64,000 nt of DNA from Aldehydirespirator sp965220485 (GCA_965220485.1 OZ244832.1:806001-870000); one strand, 5' to 3'. Counted from the first letter of the stretch, positions 32,854 to 42,151 are shown. Numbers and translations: made by a program. Notes: generated by a model from the letters alone, not told the origin.

Positions 32854-34839
32854 TCAGGCCATGGCCGCCCGGTCGGTGGCAGTCCGGAACGGATTGTGGG
32901 AGTGCAGCCTGATCTCGGTCTCGGGAACGTCGAGAAGTTCGGCCACGTAGGCGAGGGCGTCGGCGTGGAACGAGGCGATCGGGTCCGGGCGTCCGGCCGG
33001 ATAGCCGTCGGCTCGCTCGAACACAGTGCGCACCGCTGTCGTCCTGGCCTTGTCGTCCACCGCGAAGAGCTCCAGGGCACCGAGTCCGTCCACGAACTCT
33101 CCAGCGAGGCCCTCGACCGAGACCGGGTCGTCGGTGAGCACGCCTGACCATACGGTGAGGAAGGAGAGTTCATGGCCGCTCGACGACGCTTCGGACACGG
33201 CATCCTCCCAGTCGCTGCTAGACACTGCGGTGGTGTCGAGGAGCTCTCGGTACGAGTACCTCACCTCGCCGAGACGGCTGCAGGTTGGTTGCTTGCCGAC
33301 GAACTCCAGGAATGTCCCGGCACGCGGGCCCTCCGGCCATCCGAAGAATGCGGTGTAGAGGGCCTCGAAGGCGGACGACGTCTCGATCCCGACGATGCGG
33401 GCGGCATCGAACAGGGCCGCCTGGATCCGGGCCGAACTCCATCGCTCGATCTTGTCGAGGATTCTCGCGGCCACCGCGAGGAAGGCCCGCTGCTGATTCG
33501 ACAGCCTGCGGACGCCTGGCATGAAGTCGTCGATGACGGTGAGACGCGAGGCGGTCTCGGAGAAGCGCTGCGACCAGGACTCTGCCGCTGCCCTCTTGAC
33601 ATCGAGCCACTCGAGGTCCGCGGCCGTCAGTGCCCCGAGCCCCAGCGTGGCGATGTGCGACGCCAAGTCCAGGTGCGGCTGTTGCACCACGCTCACGACG
33701 GAGTCGAACGGGGGACTGTAGGCAGGCGCAGGCAGCACCTGCCCGCGGGCGGTGGCTTGCGACACCGCGAAGAGCTGTCGCTGCTTGGGCTCGCCGCCGC
33801 CGGGTTCGGAGACGGCCCGCCACAGCCGTTCGTACTCGGCGAAGGCCCTGTTGACGCCAGCCAGGTCGACGGCGAAGTCAAGCGCCCGGCGCGGCTGCGT
33901 CCTGAGAACCAGGTATCGCAGCAGTTCGGGCGGCAGGGTGGCCGCGAGCTCGCTCGCGCTGAGGCCGATCCCCTTCGACGAGCTCATCTTGGCGCTGCCG
34001 GAGGTGAAGAACTCGTATGAGAAGGCACAAGGCACCGCGCACTCGAGCACCTCGCGGGCCAGCGCCGACGCGACCCGGTGCGAACCGCCCGCGCCCATGT
34101 GATCCTTGCCGGCGCCCTCGAGGGTCACAGGCAGGATCTTCCACTTGGCCGCCCATTCGAGCTTCCAAGGCAGCTTTCCCGACCCGCCGAAAGGACTGGT
34201 GCGGCCCTTGGCGCCGCAACCCTCGGCCCATTCGACGAGGTCGTGGCGGCACTCGTAGGCCACGGTCTCGCCGTCGTAGTTGGATGCGAACGTGGTGCCG
34301 ACCCGGCCGCAGCTCTCGCAGACGGGCTGGAACGGCAGCCATTCCTCGGACCGGGCCGAGCCCGCCTCCCGAAGGTAGATCTCCCGGACCTTCGACGCGG
34401 CCCGCAGATAGGCGTCGATCATCGCGTCGAGGCGGCCCGACCGGTAGACGTCGCTCATGAAATAGAACTCGGCATCCACGCCCAGAGGGCCGAACGTGGA
34501 GGTGAACTCGTCGAAGTAGGCCTGAGCCATGTTGGTGCCGGCGAGTCCGGGCGGCGCCGGAGCACGGCACAGCGGCTTGCCCAGATGCTCCCTGAAGTGC
34601 TCGCCCGTGCCGTGCGGGATCTCATCGACGGGGTCCATGTCGTCGCAGCCGTAGGTGAAACGGGCTTCCAGGCCCCGTTCTCGGGCTTCTCGGAACAGGG
34701 CGTCATGCATGAGGACGCCTCGAAGCGAACCCACGTGCGCGATCCCGCTCGGCGTCTTCGAGTCGTTGATCAGCGCCTGCTGCGGGCAGCGCCCAAGAAT
34801 CTCATCGATCCAGGTCATGGCGGACTCAATCCGGGTCAT
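32854..34839 (-). CDS. lysS: Lysyl-tRNA synthetase, class I
   Basis: A class I enzyme rather than the common class II form. INDSKTPSGIAHVGSLRGVL holds the HIGH-like motif (HVGS), KMSSSKGIGLS is the KMSKS-like motif, and a cysteine cluster (CESCGRVG...CGAKG) lies between. The C-terminal alpha-helical cage domain follows. About 661 residues from ATG 34839, somewhat longer than the usual 510-590, with an extra C-terminal region. ATG 34818 is an alternative start. It charges tRNA-Lys in the cytoplasm. Class I LysRS occurs in archaea and scattered bacteria, including some actinobacteria. Confidence 0.92.
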   Translation of the reverse strand: MTRIESAMTWIDEILGRCPQQALINDSKTPSGIAHVGSLRGVLMHDALFREARERGLEARFTYGCDDMDPVDEIPHGTGEHFREHLGKPLCRAPAPPGLAGTNMAQAYFDEFTSTFGPLGVDAEFYFMSDVYRSGRLDAMIDAYLRAASKVREIYLREAGSARSEEWLPFQPVCESCGRVGTTFASNYDGETVAYECRHDLVEWAEGCGAKGRTSPFGGSGKLPWKLEWAAKWKILPVTLEGAGKDHMGAGGSHRVASALAREVLECAVPCAFSYEFFTSGSAKMSSSKGIGLSASELAATLPPELLRYLVLRTQPRRALDFAVDLAGVNRAFAEYERLWRAVSEPGGGEPKQRQLFAVSQATARGQVLPAPAYSPPFDSVVSVVQQPHLDLASHIATLGLGALTAADLEWLDVKRAAAESWSQRFSETASRLTVIDDFMPGVRRLSNQQRAFLAVAARILDKIERWSSARIQAALFDAARIVGIETSSAFEALYTAFFGWPEGPRAGTFLEFVGKQPTCSRLGEVRYSYRELLDTTAVSSSDWEDAVSEASSSGHELSFLTVWSGVLTDDPVSVEGLAGEFVDGLGALELFAVDDKARTTAVRTVFERADGYPAGRPDPIASFHADALAYVAELLDVPETEIRLHSHNPFRTATDRAAMA

Positions 34840-34899
34840 CGGCCCCAGCGGCGGAGCGCCGCGACGGCGAAGACGACAAACTCTACCGGCTCGCCGCAT

Positions 34900-35050
34900 T
34901 CCGCCCCATATAGCTGAGACAGCCCTTATTGATGTATTAGGTATGTCGCTGGTATTCCAGCATACAACCTGCTAACGTTGGTGAAGCCGTTGCCAGCCTC
35001 GGATCACAGGCTTGCCTGAAGCATCCCTCATGGAACGGAGGCGACAGCAC
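34900..35050. other. Divergent promoter region between lysyl-tRNA synthetase and coiled-coil gene
   Basis: A+T-rich for this genome (TTGATGTATTAGGTATG) with a small inverted repeat GCTGG-TATT-CCAGC at about 34950. GGAGG lies 9 nt before ATG 35051. It probably carries promoters for both genes. Confidence 0.4.
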
Positions 35051-35611
35051 ATGGAAGCTGAGACGGTAGCGCTGCTGATCACGATCGTGGGGTCCGGCCT
35101 CGGGTCGTCGCTGGTGACTATCCGCATCCTGCTGTACCAGATGAACCAACTGGAGGTCAGGCTGACCGACCAGATCAAGGAGAACCGCGCCGAGATCAAA
35201 GAGAACCGCGCTCAGATCAAAGAGAATCGCGTCCAGATCAAGGAGAACCGTGCCGAGATCAAGGAGAACCGCGTCCAGATCAAGGAGAACCGCGTCCAGA
35301 TCAAAGAGAACCGCGTCCAGATCAACGAGAATCGCGTCCAGATCAAAGAGAATCGCGTCGAGATTCACAAGAACGGTGCCCAGATCACGAAGAACCGCGC
35401 CCTGCTGGAGGAACATTGCCGTCGCCTCGGCGAGATGAGCGGTCAACTGAGCGATCAGCAGGGTGGGCTGCGGGACGTGCGCGAGAGCCTCGCCCGAGTG
35501 GAGGGCTTCCTGATGGCGCCCGCGGGCTTCAGGTTGCGCGGCCCCCTCCCGCCAGCCGCTGACGAGCCGTCCACAGGCGACTTGGCCCCCGGACACCGCG
35601 ACGCAGGCTGA
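35051..35611 (+). CDS. Membrane-anchored coiled-coil protein with 7-residue repeats
   Basis: A 186-residue protein. It starts with MEAETVALLITIVGSGLGSS, a single transmembrane segment, followed by about 13 heptads of the form I-K-E-N-R-x-(Q/E), nearly perfect at the DNA level (21-bp units). A less regular coiled coil and a Pro-rich tail complete it. The exact heptad periodicity predicts a long parallel coiled coil with Ile at core positions. GGAGG at 35037-35041 decides for ATG 35051. The product at 53417-53746 has the same layout and a similar start (MEAAIIGVLGAGLLG), so the two are probably paralogues. Function unknown. Confidence 0.75.
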   Translation: MEAETVALLITIVGSGLGSSLVTIRILLYQMNQLEVRLTDQIKENRAEIKENRAQIKENRVQIKENRAEIKENRVQIKENRVQIKENRVQINENRVQIKENRVEIHKNGAQITKNRALLEEHCRRLGEMSGQLSDQQGGLRDVRESLARVEGFLMAPAGFRLRGPLPPAADEPSTGDLAPGHRDAG

Positions 35612-35748
35612 GCTTCGCGGCACGCGGCGTGCCCGCGTCGAACTTCGGGGGCGACTCGGCCCCTGGACACCGCGACGCAGGCTGAGGCCGCCCACATCGG
35701 CGGGCGCGGCGGGCGCGGCCGGTATTCTCACCGTCGAGGCGTACGGAG

Positions 35749-36951
35749 ATGCACATCGGGTACACGGCTGAGCAGGAGGCGCTGCGCGACGAGCTGCGGG
35801 CCTACTACGCCGATCTGCTCACCGACGAGGTGCGGGCTGCGCTGGGCGCTGAGGACGGCACCGGCCCGGTTCACCGCCGGATCGTGCGCCAGATGGGCCG
35901 CGACGGCTGGCTGGCGGTGGGCTGGCCCACCGATTACGGCGGCCGGGGCCTCTCCGCGGTGGAGCAGTTCATCGTGTTCGACGAGTCGGTGGCGCTCGGC
36001 GCGCCGATTCCCATGCTCACCATCAACACCGTTGGGCCAACCATCATGCAGTACGGAACCGACGAGCAGAAGGACTTCTTCCTGCCCCGCATCGCCGGCG
36101 GCGAGCTCACCTTCTGCATCGGCTACTCCGAGCCCGACGCCGGCACCGACCTGGCCTCGCTCACCACCCGGGCGGTGCGCGACGGCGACACCTACGTGAT
36201 CAACGGGCAGAAGACCTGGACATCGCTGGCCAAGGACGCCGACTACATATGGCTGGCGGCCCGCACCGACCCCGAGGTTTCCAAGCACAAGGGGATCTCG
36301 CTGTTCTGCATCCCCATGGACACTCCCGGCCTCAGCATCGAGCCCCTCGACCTGCTGTCGTCCCACAACATCAACCACACCTTCTTCGACGACTGCCGGG
36401 TGCCGGCGTCGACCCTGATCGGGGAGGAGAACCGGGGCTGGGGCCTGATTACCAGCCAGCTCAACCGGGAACGGGTGACGATCTGCTCGTCGGGGATGGT
36501 CACCAAGCGGTTCGAGGAGTGCGTGGAGTGGGCCAAGACGGCCAAGCGGGCCGACGGCTCCTATGTGATCGACGAGCCGTGGGTGCAGCGCAACCTGGCC
36601 GAGGTGGCGGCCCGGCTGGAGTTCCTGCGCCTAGCCAACTGGAAGGTGGCCTGGACGGTGGCCAACAAGATCGACGGCGCCGAGCCCGACATGGCCACCG
36701 TCGCCGGTTTCGTGGCCGACTCCTCCGCGGTGAAGGTGTCGGGCACCGAGTTCTACGTCGACGCCTACCGCAAGCTGATGCAGGTTTACGGCCAGCGCTC
36801 CTACGTGGTGGAGGGCTCGCCCGGATACCTGCCCCGCCTGGAGATGATGTACCGCTCCACGGTGATCCTGACCTTCGGCGGCGGCACCAACGAGATGCAG
36901 CGCGACCTGATCTCGCAGTTCGGCCTCGGCTACCCCCGAGCCTCCCGCTGA
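35749..36951 (+). CDS. Acyl-CoA dehydrogenase
   Basis: A 400-residue flavoprotein dehydrogenase. FCIGYSEPDAGTDLASLTTR is the FAD/substrate signature, INGQKTWTSLAKDADYIWL follows, and the C-terminus has ILTFGGGTNEMQRDLISQFG. It introduces a C2-C3 double bond in acyl-CoA substrates. The start ATG 35749 is also the start of the conserved helix. A second dehydrogenase gene of the same superfamily follows after 76 bp, as in paired heterodimeric enzymes of actinobacterial steroid side-chain degradation. Confidence 0.93.
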   Translation: MHIGYTAEQEALRDELRAYYADLLTDEVRAALGAEDGTGPVHRRIVRQMGRDGWLAVGWPTDYGGRGLSAVEQFIVFDESVALGAPIPMLTINTVGPTIMQYGTDEQKDFFLPRIAGGELTFCIGYSEPDAGTDLASLTTRAVRDGDTYVINGQKTWTSLAKDADYIWLAARTDPEVSKHKGISLFCIPMDTPGLSIEPLDLLSSHNINHTFFDDCRVPASTLIGEENRGWGLITSQLNRERVTICSSGMVTKRFEECVEWAKTAKRADGSYVIDEPWVQRNLAEVAARLEFLRLANWKVAWTVANKIDGAEPDMATVAGFVADSSAVKVSGTEFYVDAYRKLMQVYGQRSYVVEGSPGYLPRLEMMYRSTVILTFGGGTNEMQRDLISQFGLGYPRASR

Positions 36952-37027
36952 TCGAAATGCTCTGTGCGTACTTTTCTGGGATTATCCCGGATTTCTTCCA
37001 TCAGAGTGATTCGGGGCGGTAGGGACG

Positions 37028-38215
37028 GTGGACTTCGAACTGGGCGAGGAGGAGCAGGCCATCCGGGACCTGACCGCACAGGTGCTCGACGACATGTCCT
37101 CGCACGAGCGCCTCAAGGCCTTGGCCGCCGACGGCGACCATGTGGACCGCAAGGCCTGGACCGTGCTCGCGTCCACCGGAGTGGTTGGCGCGTCGGTGCC
37201 GGAAGCCCATGGCGGGCTCGGCCTGGGTTTCCTGGCGACGGCGGTTGCGCTGGAGGAGGTTGGCCGGAGGGCGTCTCCGGTGCCGCTGCTGACGACGTCC
37301 GCAATGGGAGCGATGCCGATAGCCGCCTTCGGCACCGAGTCACAACGGGCTGCATGGCTGCCCGGCATCGCCGATGGCTCCCTGCTGGCCTGCGCGGCCC
37401 TGGCCGAGGACGGCACGAGTCCGGCCGAGCCGACGACGACGGCCCGGACCGCCACGGACCGCGATGGCCCAACGCCGGACGGCGACGGTTCAGCGCCGGG
37501 TCGCGGGGGTTTGGGCCACGACGGCCGCAGATACGTGCTCGACGGCACCAAGGTCCTGGTCGCGGGCGGACTCGACGCCGACATCGCCCTCGTCCCAGCC
37601 CGTCTTGACGACGGGGGAGTGGGCGTGTTCATCGTGCCGGCTGACACCGAGGGCCTCGAGCGCCTCCCTGTCGAGGTGACGACGAAACGCCCGGAGGCCC
37701 GCTTCGAGCTGTCGAGCGTGCGGGTCGGAGCCGACGCCCTGCTCGGCGGCGGAGCGACCGGCGGCGCGGAGATCGTGCGGTTCATCGAGCAACGGGCCAA
37801 CGTCGGGCTGTGCATGATGATGGCCGGCGCGGCCCGGGCTGCCATCGAACTCGCGGCCGACTACACCAAGCAGCGCCACCAGTTCGACCGCCCCATCGCC
37901 ACCTTCCAGGCCGTGAGCCAGCGCGCGGGCGACTCCTACATCGACGCTGAGGCGATATGGCTCACCGCCTACCAGGCCGCCTGGCGCCTGTCGGCCGGCC
38001 TGCCCGCCGAGCGTGAGATCGCCATCGCAAAGTATTGGGCCTCAGAGGGCGGCTTCCGGGTGGTGCACGCCGCGGTCCACGTGCACGGCGGTGTGGGTGT
38101 TGACCGCGACTACCCCTTGCACCGACATTTTCTCGCCGCCCGCCACATGGAGCTCACTCTCGGCCACGCCGAGGAGCAGCTAGCCGAGCTAGGCCGCCAG
38201 ATAGCCGCCCCCTAG
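37028..38215 (+). CDS. Acyl-CoA dehydrogenase, second partner
   Basis: A 395-residue acyl-CoA dehydrogenase family protein. MDFELGEEEQAIRDLTAQVL, ALAEDGTSPAEP and YTKQRHQFDRPIATFQAVSQ are typical, with VHVHGGVGVDRDYPLHRHF at the end. The region between residues 125 and 160 has an atypical Thr/Asp/Gly-rich insertion. Only one copy of the full catalytic set is evident in the gene pair, as in FadE heteromers, where one subunit lacks the catalytic base. Such a pairing is inference. Confidence 0.87.
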   Translation: MDFELGEEEQAIRDLTAQVLDDMSSHERLKALAADGDHVDRKAWTVLASTGVVGASVPEAHGGLGLGFLATAVALEEVGRRASPVPLLTTSAMGAMPIAAFGTESQRAAWLPGIADGSLLACAALAEDGTSPAEPTTTARTATDRDGPTPDGDGSAPGRGGLGHDGRRYVLDGTKVLVAGGLDADIALVPARLDDGGVGVFIVPADTEGLERLPVEVTTKRPEARFELSSVRVGADALLGGGATGGAEIVRFIEQRANVGLCMMMAGAARAAIELAADYTKQRHQFDRPIATFQAVSQRAGDSYIDAEAIWLTAYQAAWRLSAGLPAEREIAIAKYWASEGGFRVVHAAVHVHGGVGVDRDYPLHRHFLAARHMELTLGHAEEQLAELGRQIAAP

Positions 38216-38365
38216 CTATTCGAAGGTCGTTGTTGTCCATTGCACGCTGCGGGGCGACGCGAGGTGGTAGGGACTCCAGCAGCCGACGGTTCCGTCGGTA
38301 CGCAGCCCGCAGGAGTGCTGCTCGCCGGTGGAGAAGGTGCGGAACGTGCCCGCCAGCCGCACCAT
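38216..38365 (-). pseudogene. Single-blade RCC1 remnant
   Basis: 49 codons from ATG 38365: GTFRTFSTGEQHSCGLRTDG, then TVGCWSPYHLASPRS. This is one RCC1-type blade with the H-S-C-G-L-R-T-D-G-T-V-x-C-W pattern of the large lipoproteins at 40095-51988, on the same strand. It has no signal peptide. It looks like the leftover 3' end of a deleted member of that array. Confidence 0.6.
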
Positions 38366-38485
38366 GTAAGAGCGCGAAGACGATCACCGCTCGAGCCTTC
38401 CTGCCCCACAATTGTCTGCCCAATAATTGCGAGATAGCTGATGCGATCGATGCAGCCTAGTTCTTGTTTCGCCTGTGGCTGCTGA

Positions 38486-39361
38486 TCAACCGTCGAGTAG
38501 CGACTGGGCGAGTAGGGCTGCGCCGAGCAGGCCGGAGTCGCTGCCCAGAGCGGGAGTGGTCACGAATGCGTCATTGCTGCGGCTGTAGTCGGCGTAGCCG
38601 CCGAGGTCCGTGAGGCTCTCAGCCCGGATCATCTCAGCCAGGCCGGGGCGGGCACCGACGCCGCCGCCGAACACGATCCGGTCGGGGGCGAACGAGTAGA
38701 CCAGAACTCGCACGAGTTGAGCCAGATAAGCGGCCTCCAGCTGCCAGATGTCGTCCCGGTTGCCAGCTTCCGAGGGATCGAGTCCCCAGCGCTCGGCCAT
38801 GGCCGGTCCGCAGGCCATCCCCTCCAAGCAGTCGCGATGAAACGGGCAGCGGCCCGGATAGTCGTCGCCGGCGACACGGTGCACACCGATGTGCCCCAGC
38901 TCGCTGTGATGGCGTCCCCGCCAGGGCGCCCCGTCCACGGCCACGGCCGCCCCGACCCCGGTGCCCACGGTCACATAGGCAAGCCGCCGCGGCCGGGGCT
39001 CGGGCCCCAGGGCCTGCTCGGCCACCGCGGCTGCCTCCACGTCAGTCTGAATGTCGGCGGGCACGCCCAGCGCCTCCCACAGCCGGCTCAAGATCGGGGC
39101 ACCCGACCATCCCGGCTTGGGCGTGTCCGCAATCGACCCGTAGCCGGGTGAATCGGGATCGAGGTCGAGCGGCCCGAACGAAGCGACCCCTAGCGCGGCC
39201 ACCGGCTGGGCACGGCCAAGGAACTCTGCGACAGCCATCAGCGTCGTGTTCGGGTCGGTCGTCGGGACCTGGACCGAGTCGACTACGGCCATGTCCGCAT
39301 CGACTACGGCGACCCGGAACTTCGTTCCTCCCGCCTCGATTGCGCCCAGCAGTGGCGTCAC
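38486..39361 (-). CDS. ROK-family sugar kinase (fructokinase-like)
   Basis: A 291-residue ROK kinase. The N-terminal phosphate loop is LLGAIEAGGTKFRVAVVD, VTVGTGVGAAVAVDG is the second phosphate-binding segment, and the ROK zinc site is HIGVHRVAGDDYPGRCPFH followed by RDCLEG. GAIEAGGTKF and the overall length match the fructokinase subgroup. It phosphorylates a hexose with ATP. Sits alone on the minus strand upstream of the RCC1 remnant. Confidence 0.9.
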   Translation of the reverse strand: MTPLLGAIEAGGTKFRVAVVDADMAVVDSVQVPTTDPNTTLMAVAEFLGRAQPVAALGVASFGPLDLDPDSPGYGSIADTPKPGWSGAPILSRLWEALGVPADIQTDVEAAAVAEQALGPEPRPRRLAYVTVGTGVGAAVAVDGAPWRGRHHSELGHIGVHRVAGDDYPGRCPFHRDCLEGMACGPAMAERWGLDPSEAGNRDDIWQLEAAYLAQLVRVLVYSFAPDRIVFGGGVGARPGLAEMIRAESLTDLGGYADYSRSNDAFVTTPALGSDSGLLGAALLAQSLLDG

Positions 39362-39411
39362 TGTTCGATTGCCCTCCGCGGTGCTGCCTGGTCTGGCGAT
39401 CGTTCCTCGAG

Positions 39412-39750
39412 TTAGTGGTTGAGCAGCGTTCTCACGACCTCGCCCACCTGCCAGCTGATGTCAGGGGCGATCGCGCCCAGTCTGTGCAGCAGGCGTCTTG
39501 TGTTCACGGAGCGGAGAAGCTCGCACTGGACGTAGCTGGTGCGATGCAGACCGGTCTGGGTGGTGGCTGGTACTTCGATGTGCAGCGAAAGCGCGCGATG
39601 CGTTGTGGTGAGGGGCGCGACGATGGCAAGGGGGAAGCCGGAGCCGAACGTATCGGGCGGACCCAGCACGAGCGCCGGCCGACGGGACGCAGGCTCACCG
39701 GCGTATGGCTCGCCGAAGTCGATGAGCCACAGTTCGTCAATCGATGCCAT
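39412..39750 (-). CDS. MazF/PemK-type mRNA interferase toxin
   Basis: A 112-residue toxin of the MazF/PemK fold: ELWLIDFGEPYAGEPASRRP, ALVLGPPDTFGSGFPLAIVA, PLTTTHRALSLHIEV and TSYVQCELLRSVNTRRLL. The conserved R-R-P-A-L-V-L and the QCELLRSV region are the expected active-site elements. Such toxins cut mRNA at short sequences. It overlaps the antitoxin gene by 14 bp, the usual operon form. Confidence 0.88.
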   Translation of the reverse strand: MASIDELWLIDFGEPYAGEPASRRPALVLGPPDTFGSGFPLAIVAPLTTTHRALSLHIEVPATTQTGLHRTSYVQCELLRSVNTRRLLHRLGAIAPDISWQVGEVVRTLLNH

Positions 39751-39973
39751 CGGGTACGTGCGACGACTCGGCCTCGGCCAGGTAGTCGGCCCAGGCGTCG
39801 GGATCGCTCCGCAGGTCGGCGAACTCCTCTTGCACTCGCAAGCCGAACCGCAGACGCCGAAGCGCCTCGGCGGCTTGGCGAACCGTGTCGGTGAGCGTGT
39901 CGCCGGTCTCCCTGCTCATCTCGACGAGGCGAGCGTGCGTATCTCGGTCCACTCGGACCGTGGTTGTGGCCAT
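39737..39973 (-). CDS. Ribbon-helix-helix antitoxin
   Basis: A 78-residue protein. MATTTVRVDRDTHARLVEMS is the beta-strand and first helix of a CopG/RHH DNA-binding domain, followed by DTLTDTVRQAAEALRR. The C-terminal half is acidic and should bind the toxin. It precedes the MazF gene with a 14-bp overlap and probably represses the pair. Directly upstream, TGTCTACAGCTTGTCTACAG shows two spaced TGTCTACA motifs that may be its operator. Confidence 0.85.
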   Translation of the reverse strand: MATTTVRVDRDTHARLVEMSRETGDTLTDTVRQAAEALRRLRFGLRVQEEFADLRSDPDAWADYLAEAESSHVPDGID

Positions 39974-40094
39974 GCGGTCAAGGCTACAAGAATGTCTACA
40001 GCTTGTCTACAGGATTGACCTGAGCAGAGGCTTTGGACGGGCCCTTGGCGCTAGGCCGAAGTCAGTCATCGCGCGGCAGCATCAGCTCGGAAGG

Positions 40095-42002
40095 TCAGTG
40101 GAAGATCACACCGAGTGGTGGGGCGCGGAAGGTGCCCCAGCATTCGATGGTTCCGTTGATGCGGATGGCGCAGGAGTGGTTGATGGCGGTTGAGACGGCG
40201 GTGAACTGCCCATCGGGAGCGTCGAGGAGTCCTGCGTAGTCGAGGCCCCAGCACTCGAGTGCACCGTTGTTGCGCAGGGCGCAGGAGTGGTTGATGGCGG
40301 TTGAGACGGCGGTGAACTGCCCATCGGGAGCGTCGAGGAGTCCTGCGTAGTCGAGGCCCCAGCACTCGAGTGCACCGTTGTTGCGCAGGGCGCAGGAGTG
40401 GTTGATGGCGGTTGAGACGGCGGTGAACTGCCCATCGGGAGCGTCGAGGAGTCCTGCGTAGTCCGCGCCCCAGCACTCGAGTGCGCCGTTGTTGCGCAGG
40501 GCGCAGGAGTGGTTGATGGCGGTTGAGACGGCGGTGAACTGCCCATCGGGAGCGTCGAGGAGTCCTGCGTAGTCGAGGCCCCAGCACTCGAGTGCACCGT
40601 TGTTGCGCAGGGCGCAGGAGTGGTTGATGGCGGTTGAGACGGCGGTGAACTGCCCATCGGGAGCGTCGAGGAGTCCTGCGTAGTCGAGGCCCCAGCACTC
40701 GAGTGCACCGTTGTTGCGCAGGGCGCAGGAGTGGTTGATGGCGGTTGAGACGGCGGTGAACTGCCCATCGGGAGCGTCGAGGAGTCCTGCGTAGTCCGCG
40801 CCCCAGCACTTGAGTGCGCCGTTGTTGCGCACACCGCACGCATGGTTGTCTGCCGCCGACACCGCTGTGAACTGCCCTTCAGGCGTGTTCGGACGAGGGC
40901 CTCCGTAGTGGTGCCAGCACTCCGCGGCACCGCCGGTATGCAGCCCGCACAACAGTCCCTCACCGACCGAGACGGAGCGGAACGGCCCGCTTGCTCCCGG
41001 CGCGTCTAGACCTACGTGAGCTTGAAGTTCAGGCCAGCAATGGAGCGCGCCATAAGTGCTCAGTCCACACAGCCGGCTGCTCTGAGCGCCGCTGTCAGTG
41101 GAAATGGCGGTGAAGCGAACGTCCGGCGCGCCCTCGCCGATGAGCGGTCCGGCTTGCGTGAGGGATTCCACGGGCGGGACGAGTCCCCAGCATTCGACGG
41201 TGCCGTCGCTACGGAGTCCGCAGGAGAGGCCGTTGCCCGCAGCGACGTCGATGAAGTGTCCGTCGGGTGCGTCGGCCTGGCCGTGGGCGTTCGTGCCCCA
41301 GCATCGGACGGCTGCGTCGGTGCGGAGTCCGCATGAGTGGTCCCCGGCGGCAGAGACGGAGACGAAGCGCCCATCGGGCGCGTCGGCCTGACCGCTTTGG
41401 TTGTCGCCCCAGCATTGAACAGTGCCACCGCTGCGCAGCACGCAGGAGTGTCCACCGCCGGTTGCGACCGCCGCGAAGTGGCCCCCTGGCGGCGTGAGCG
41501 ACTGGGCCTTTGCGCCGCCCCAGCACTGGACATCTCCATCGGCACGCAGGGCGCAGGTGTGGCTCTCGCCGGCCGACAGCGCCACGTACTGTCTGTCGGG
41601 GGCGTCGAGCAGCCCCTCGAAGTCCAGTCCCCAGCAGGCGATTGCACCGCCGGCACGGAGCCCGCAGGTGTGCTCCTTGCTCGCAGCGAGGGCGGTGAAG
41701 TAGCCATCGGGAGCGTCGGCCTGGCCACTGTCGTTGACACCCCAGCATGCGACGGAGCCGTCGGCACGCAGTGCGCAGGTGTGCTGATAGCCGGTGGCTA
41801 CTGCCGTGAACGGTTCTCGGCCAGGGGGCACCGATGGCTGCGATCCGGTGCCGGCCTCGCTTCCTGCTCCGCTCGCGCTGGCTTCCGGCAGCGCGTCGTG
41901 GCTCTCGACGCGGGATGGCACCGGTGCCCCCGCCTCGCGGCCGGAGCACGCCGCGATCGCGACCATGAGCACACTCAGGATGCACGCGATCGGCGTGTTC
42001 AT
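40095..42002 (-). CDS. RCC1-repeat lipoprotein B (intact)
   Basis: A 635-residue secreted protein. MNTPIACILSVLMVAIAACS has a lipobox (AIAACSG) for lipid attachment, then a Pro/Ser/Glu-rich linker and about 16 blades of the RCC1/BLIP-II type, each of about 37 residues with G-x-F-x-A-V-x-x-x-x-x-H-S-C-A-L-R-x-D-G-x-V-x-C-W-G. Two cysteines per blade may form disulfides outside the cell. It ends with GTIECWGTFRAPP, a family-specific cap. Six nearly identical 111-bp units at the 3' end show recent blade amplification. The function is unknown; RCC1 propellers usually bind proteins. Confidence 0.85.
   Translation of the reverse strand: MNTPIACILSVLMVAIAACSGREAGAPVPSRVESHDALPEASASGAGSEAGTGSQPSVPPGREPFTAVATGYQHTCALRADGSVACWGVNDSGQADAPDGYFTALAASKEHTCGLRAGGAIACWGLDFEGLLDAPDRQYVALSAGESHTCALRADGDVQCWGGAKAQSLTPPGGHFAAVATGGGHSCVLRSGGTVQCWGDNQSGQADAPDGRFVSVSAAGDHSCGLRTDAAVRCWGTNAHGQADAPDGHFIDVAAGNGLSCGLRSDGTVECWGLVPPVESLTQAGPLIGEGAPDVRFTAISTDSGAQSSRLCGLSTYGALHCWPELQAHVGLDAPGASGPFRSVSVGEGLLCGLHTGGAAECWHHYGGPRPNTPEGQFTAVSAADNHACGVRNNGALKCWGADYAGLLDAPDGQFTAVSTAINHSCALRNNGALECWGLDYAGLLDAPDGQFTAVSTAINHSCALRNNGALECWGLDYAGLLDAPDGQFTAVSTAINHSCALRNNGALECWGADYAGLLDAPDGQFTAVSTAINHSCALRNNGALECWGLDYAGLLDAPDGQFTAVSTAINHSCALRNNGALECWGLDYAGLLDAPDGQFTAVSTAINHSCAIRINGTIECWGTFRAPPLGVIFH
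40191..40835 (-). repeat. 111-bp in-frame tandem repeat, six copies, within RCC1 gene B
   Basis: TGAGACGGCGGTGAACTGCC recurs at 40191, 40302, 40413, 40524, 40635 and 40746. Each unit is one 37-residue blade. Copies differ at only a few positions (GTCGAGGCC or GTCCGCGCC). The unit length is a multiple of three, so gain or loss changes the number of blades but keeps the frame. Confidence 0.95.
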
Positions 42003-42120
42003 CAGTGGAAGGTCACCTCGGGCGGGGTGGGCGGATGGGGCTCCAGCACTCGATGGTGCCGGTCATGCGGATGGCGCACGCGTGGTCGGCACCGATGGTG
42101 ATACCCGTGAAGTGGCCCGT

Positions 42121-42151
<31 letters not shown>

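Noticed and set aside
34078..34917. Plus-strand ORF opposite lysyl-tRNA synthetase
   Set aside because: Shadow frame of a clearly real gene; no family features.
40066..40963. Alternative-frame ORFs in the RCC1 111-bp repeat region
   Set aside because: Repeat periodicity keeps all frames open; only the frame with Cys/Trp blade motifs and a lipoprotein signal is credible.
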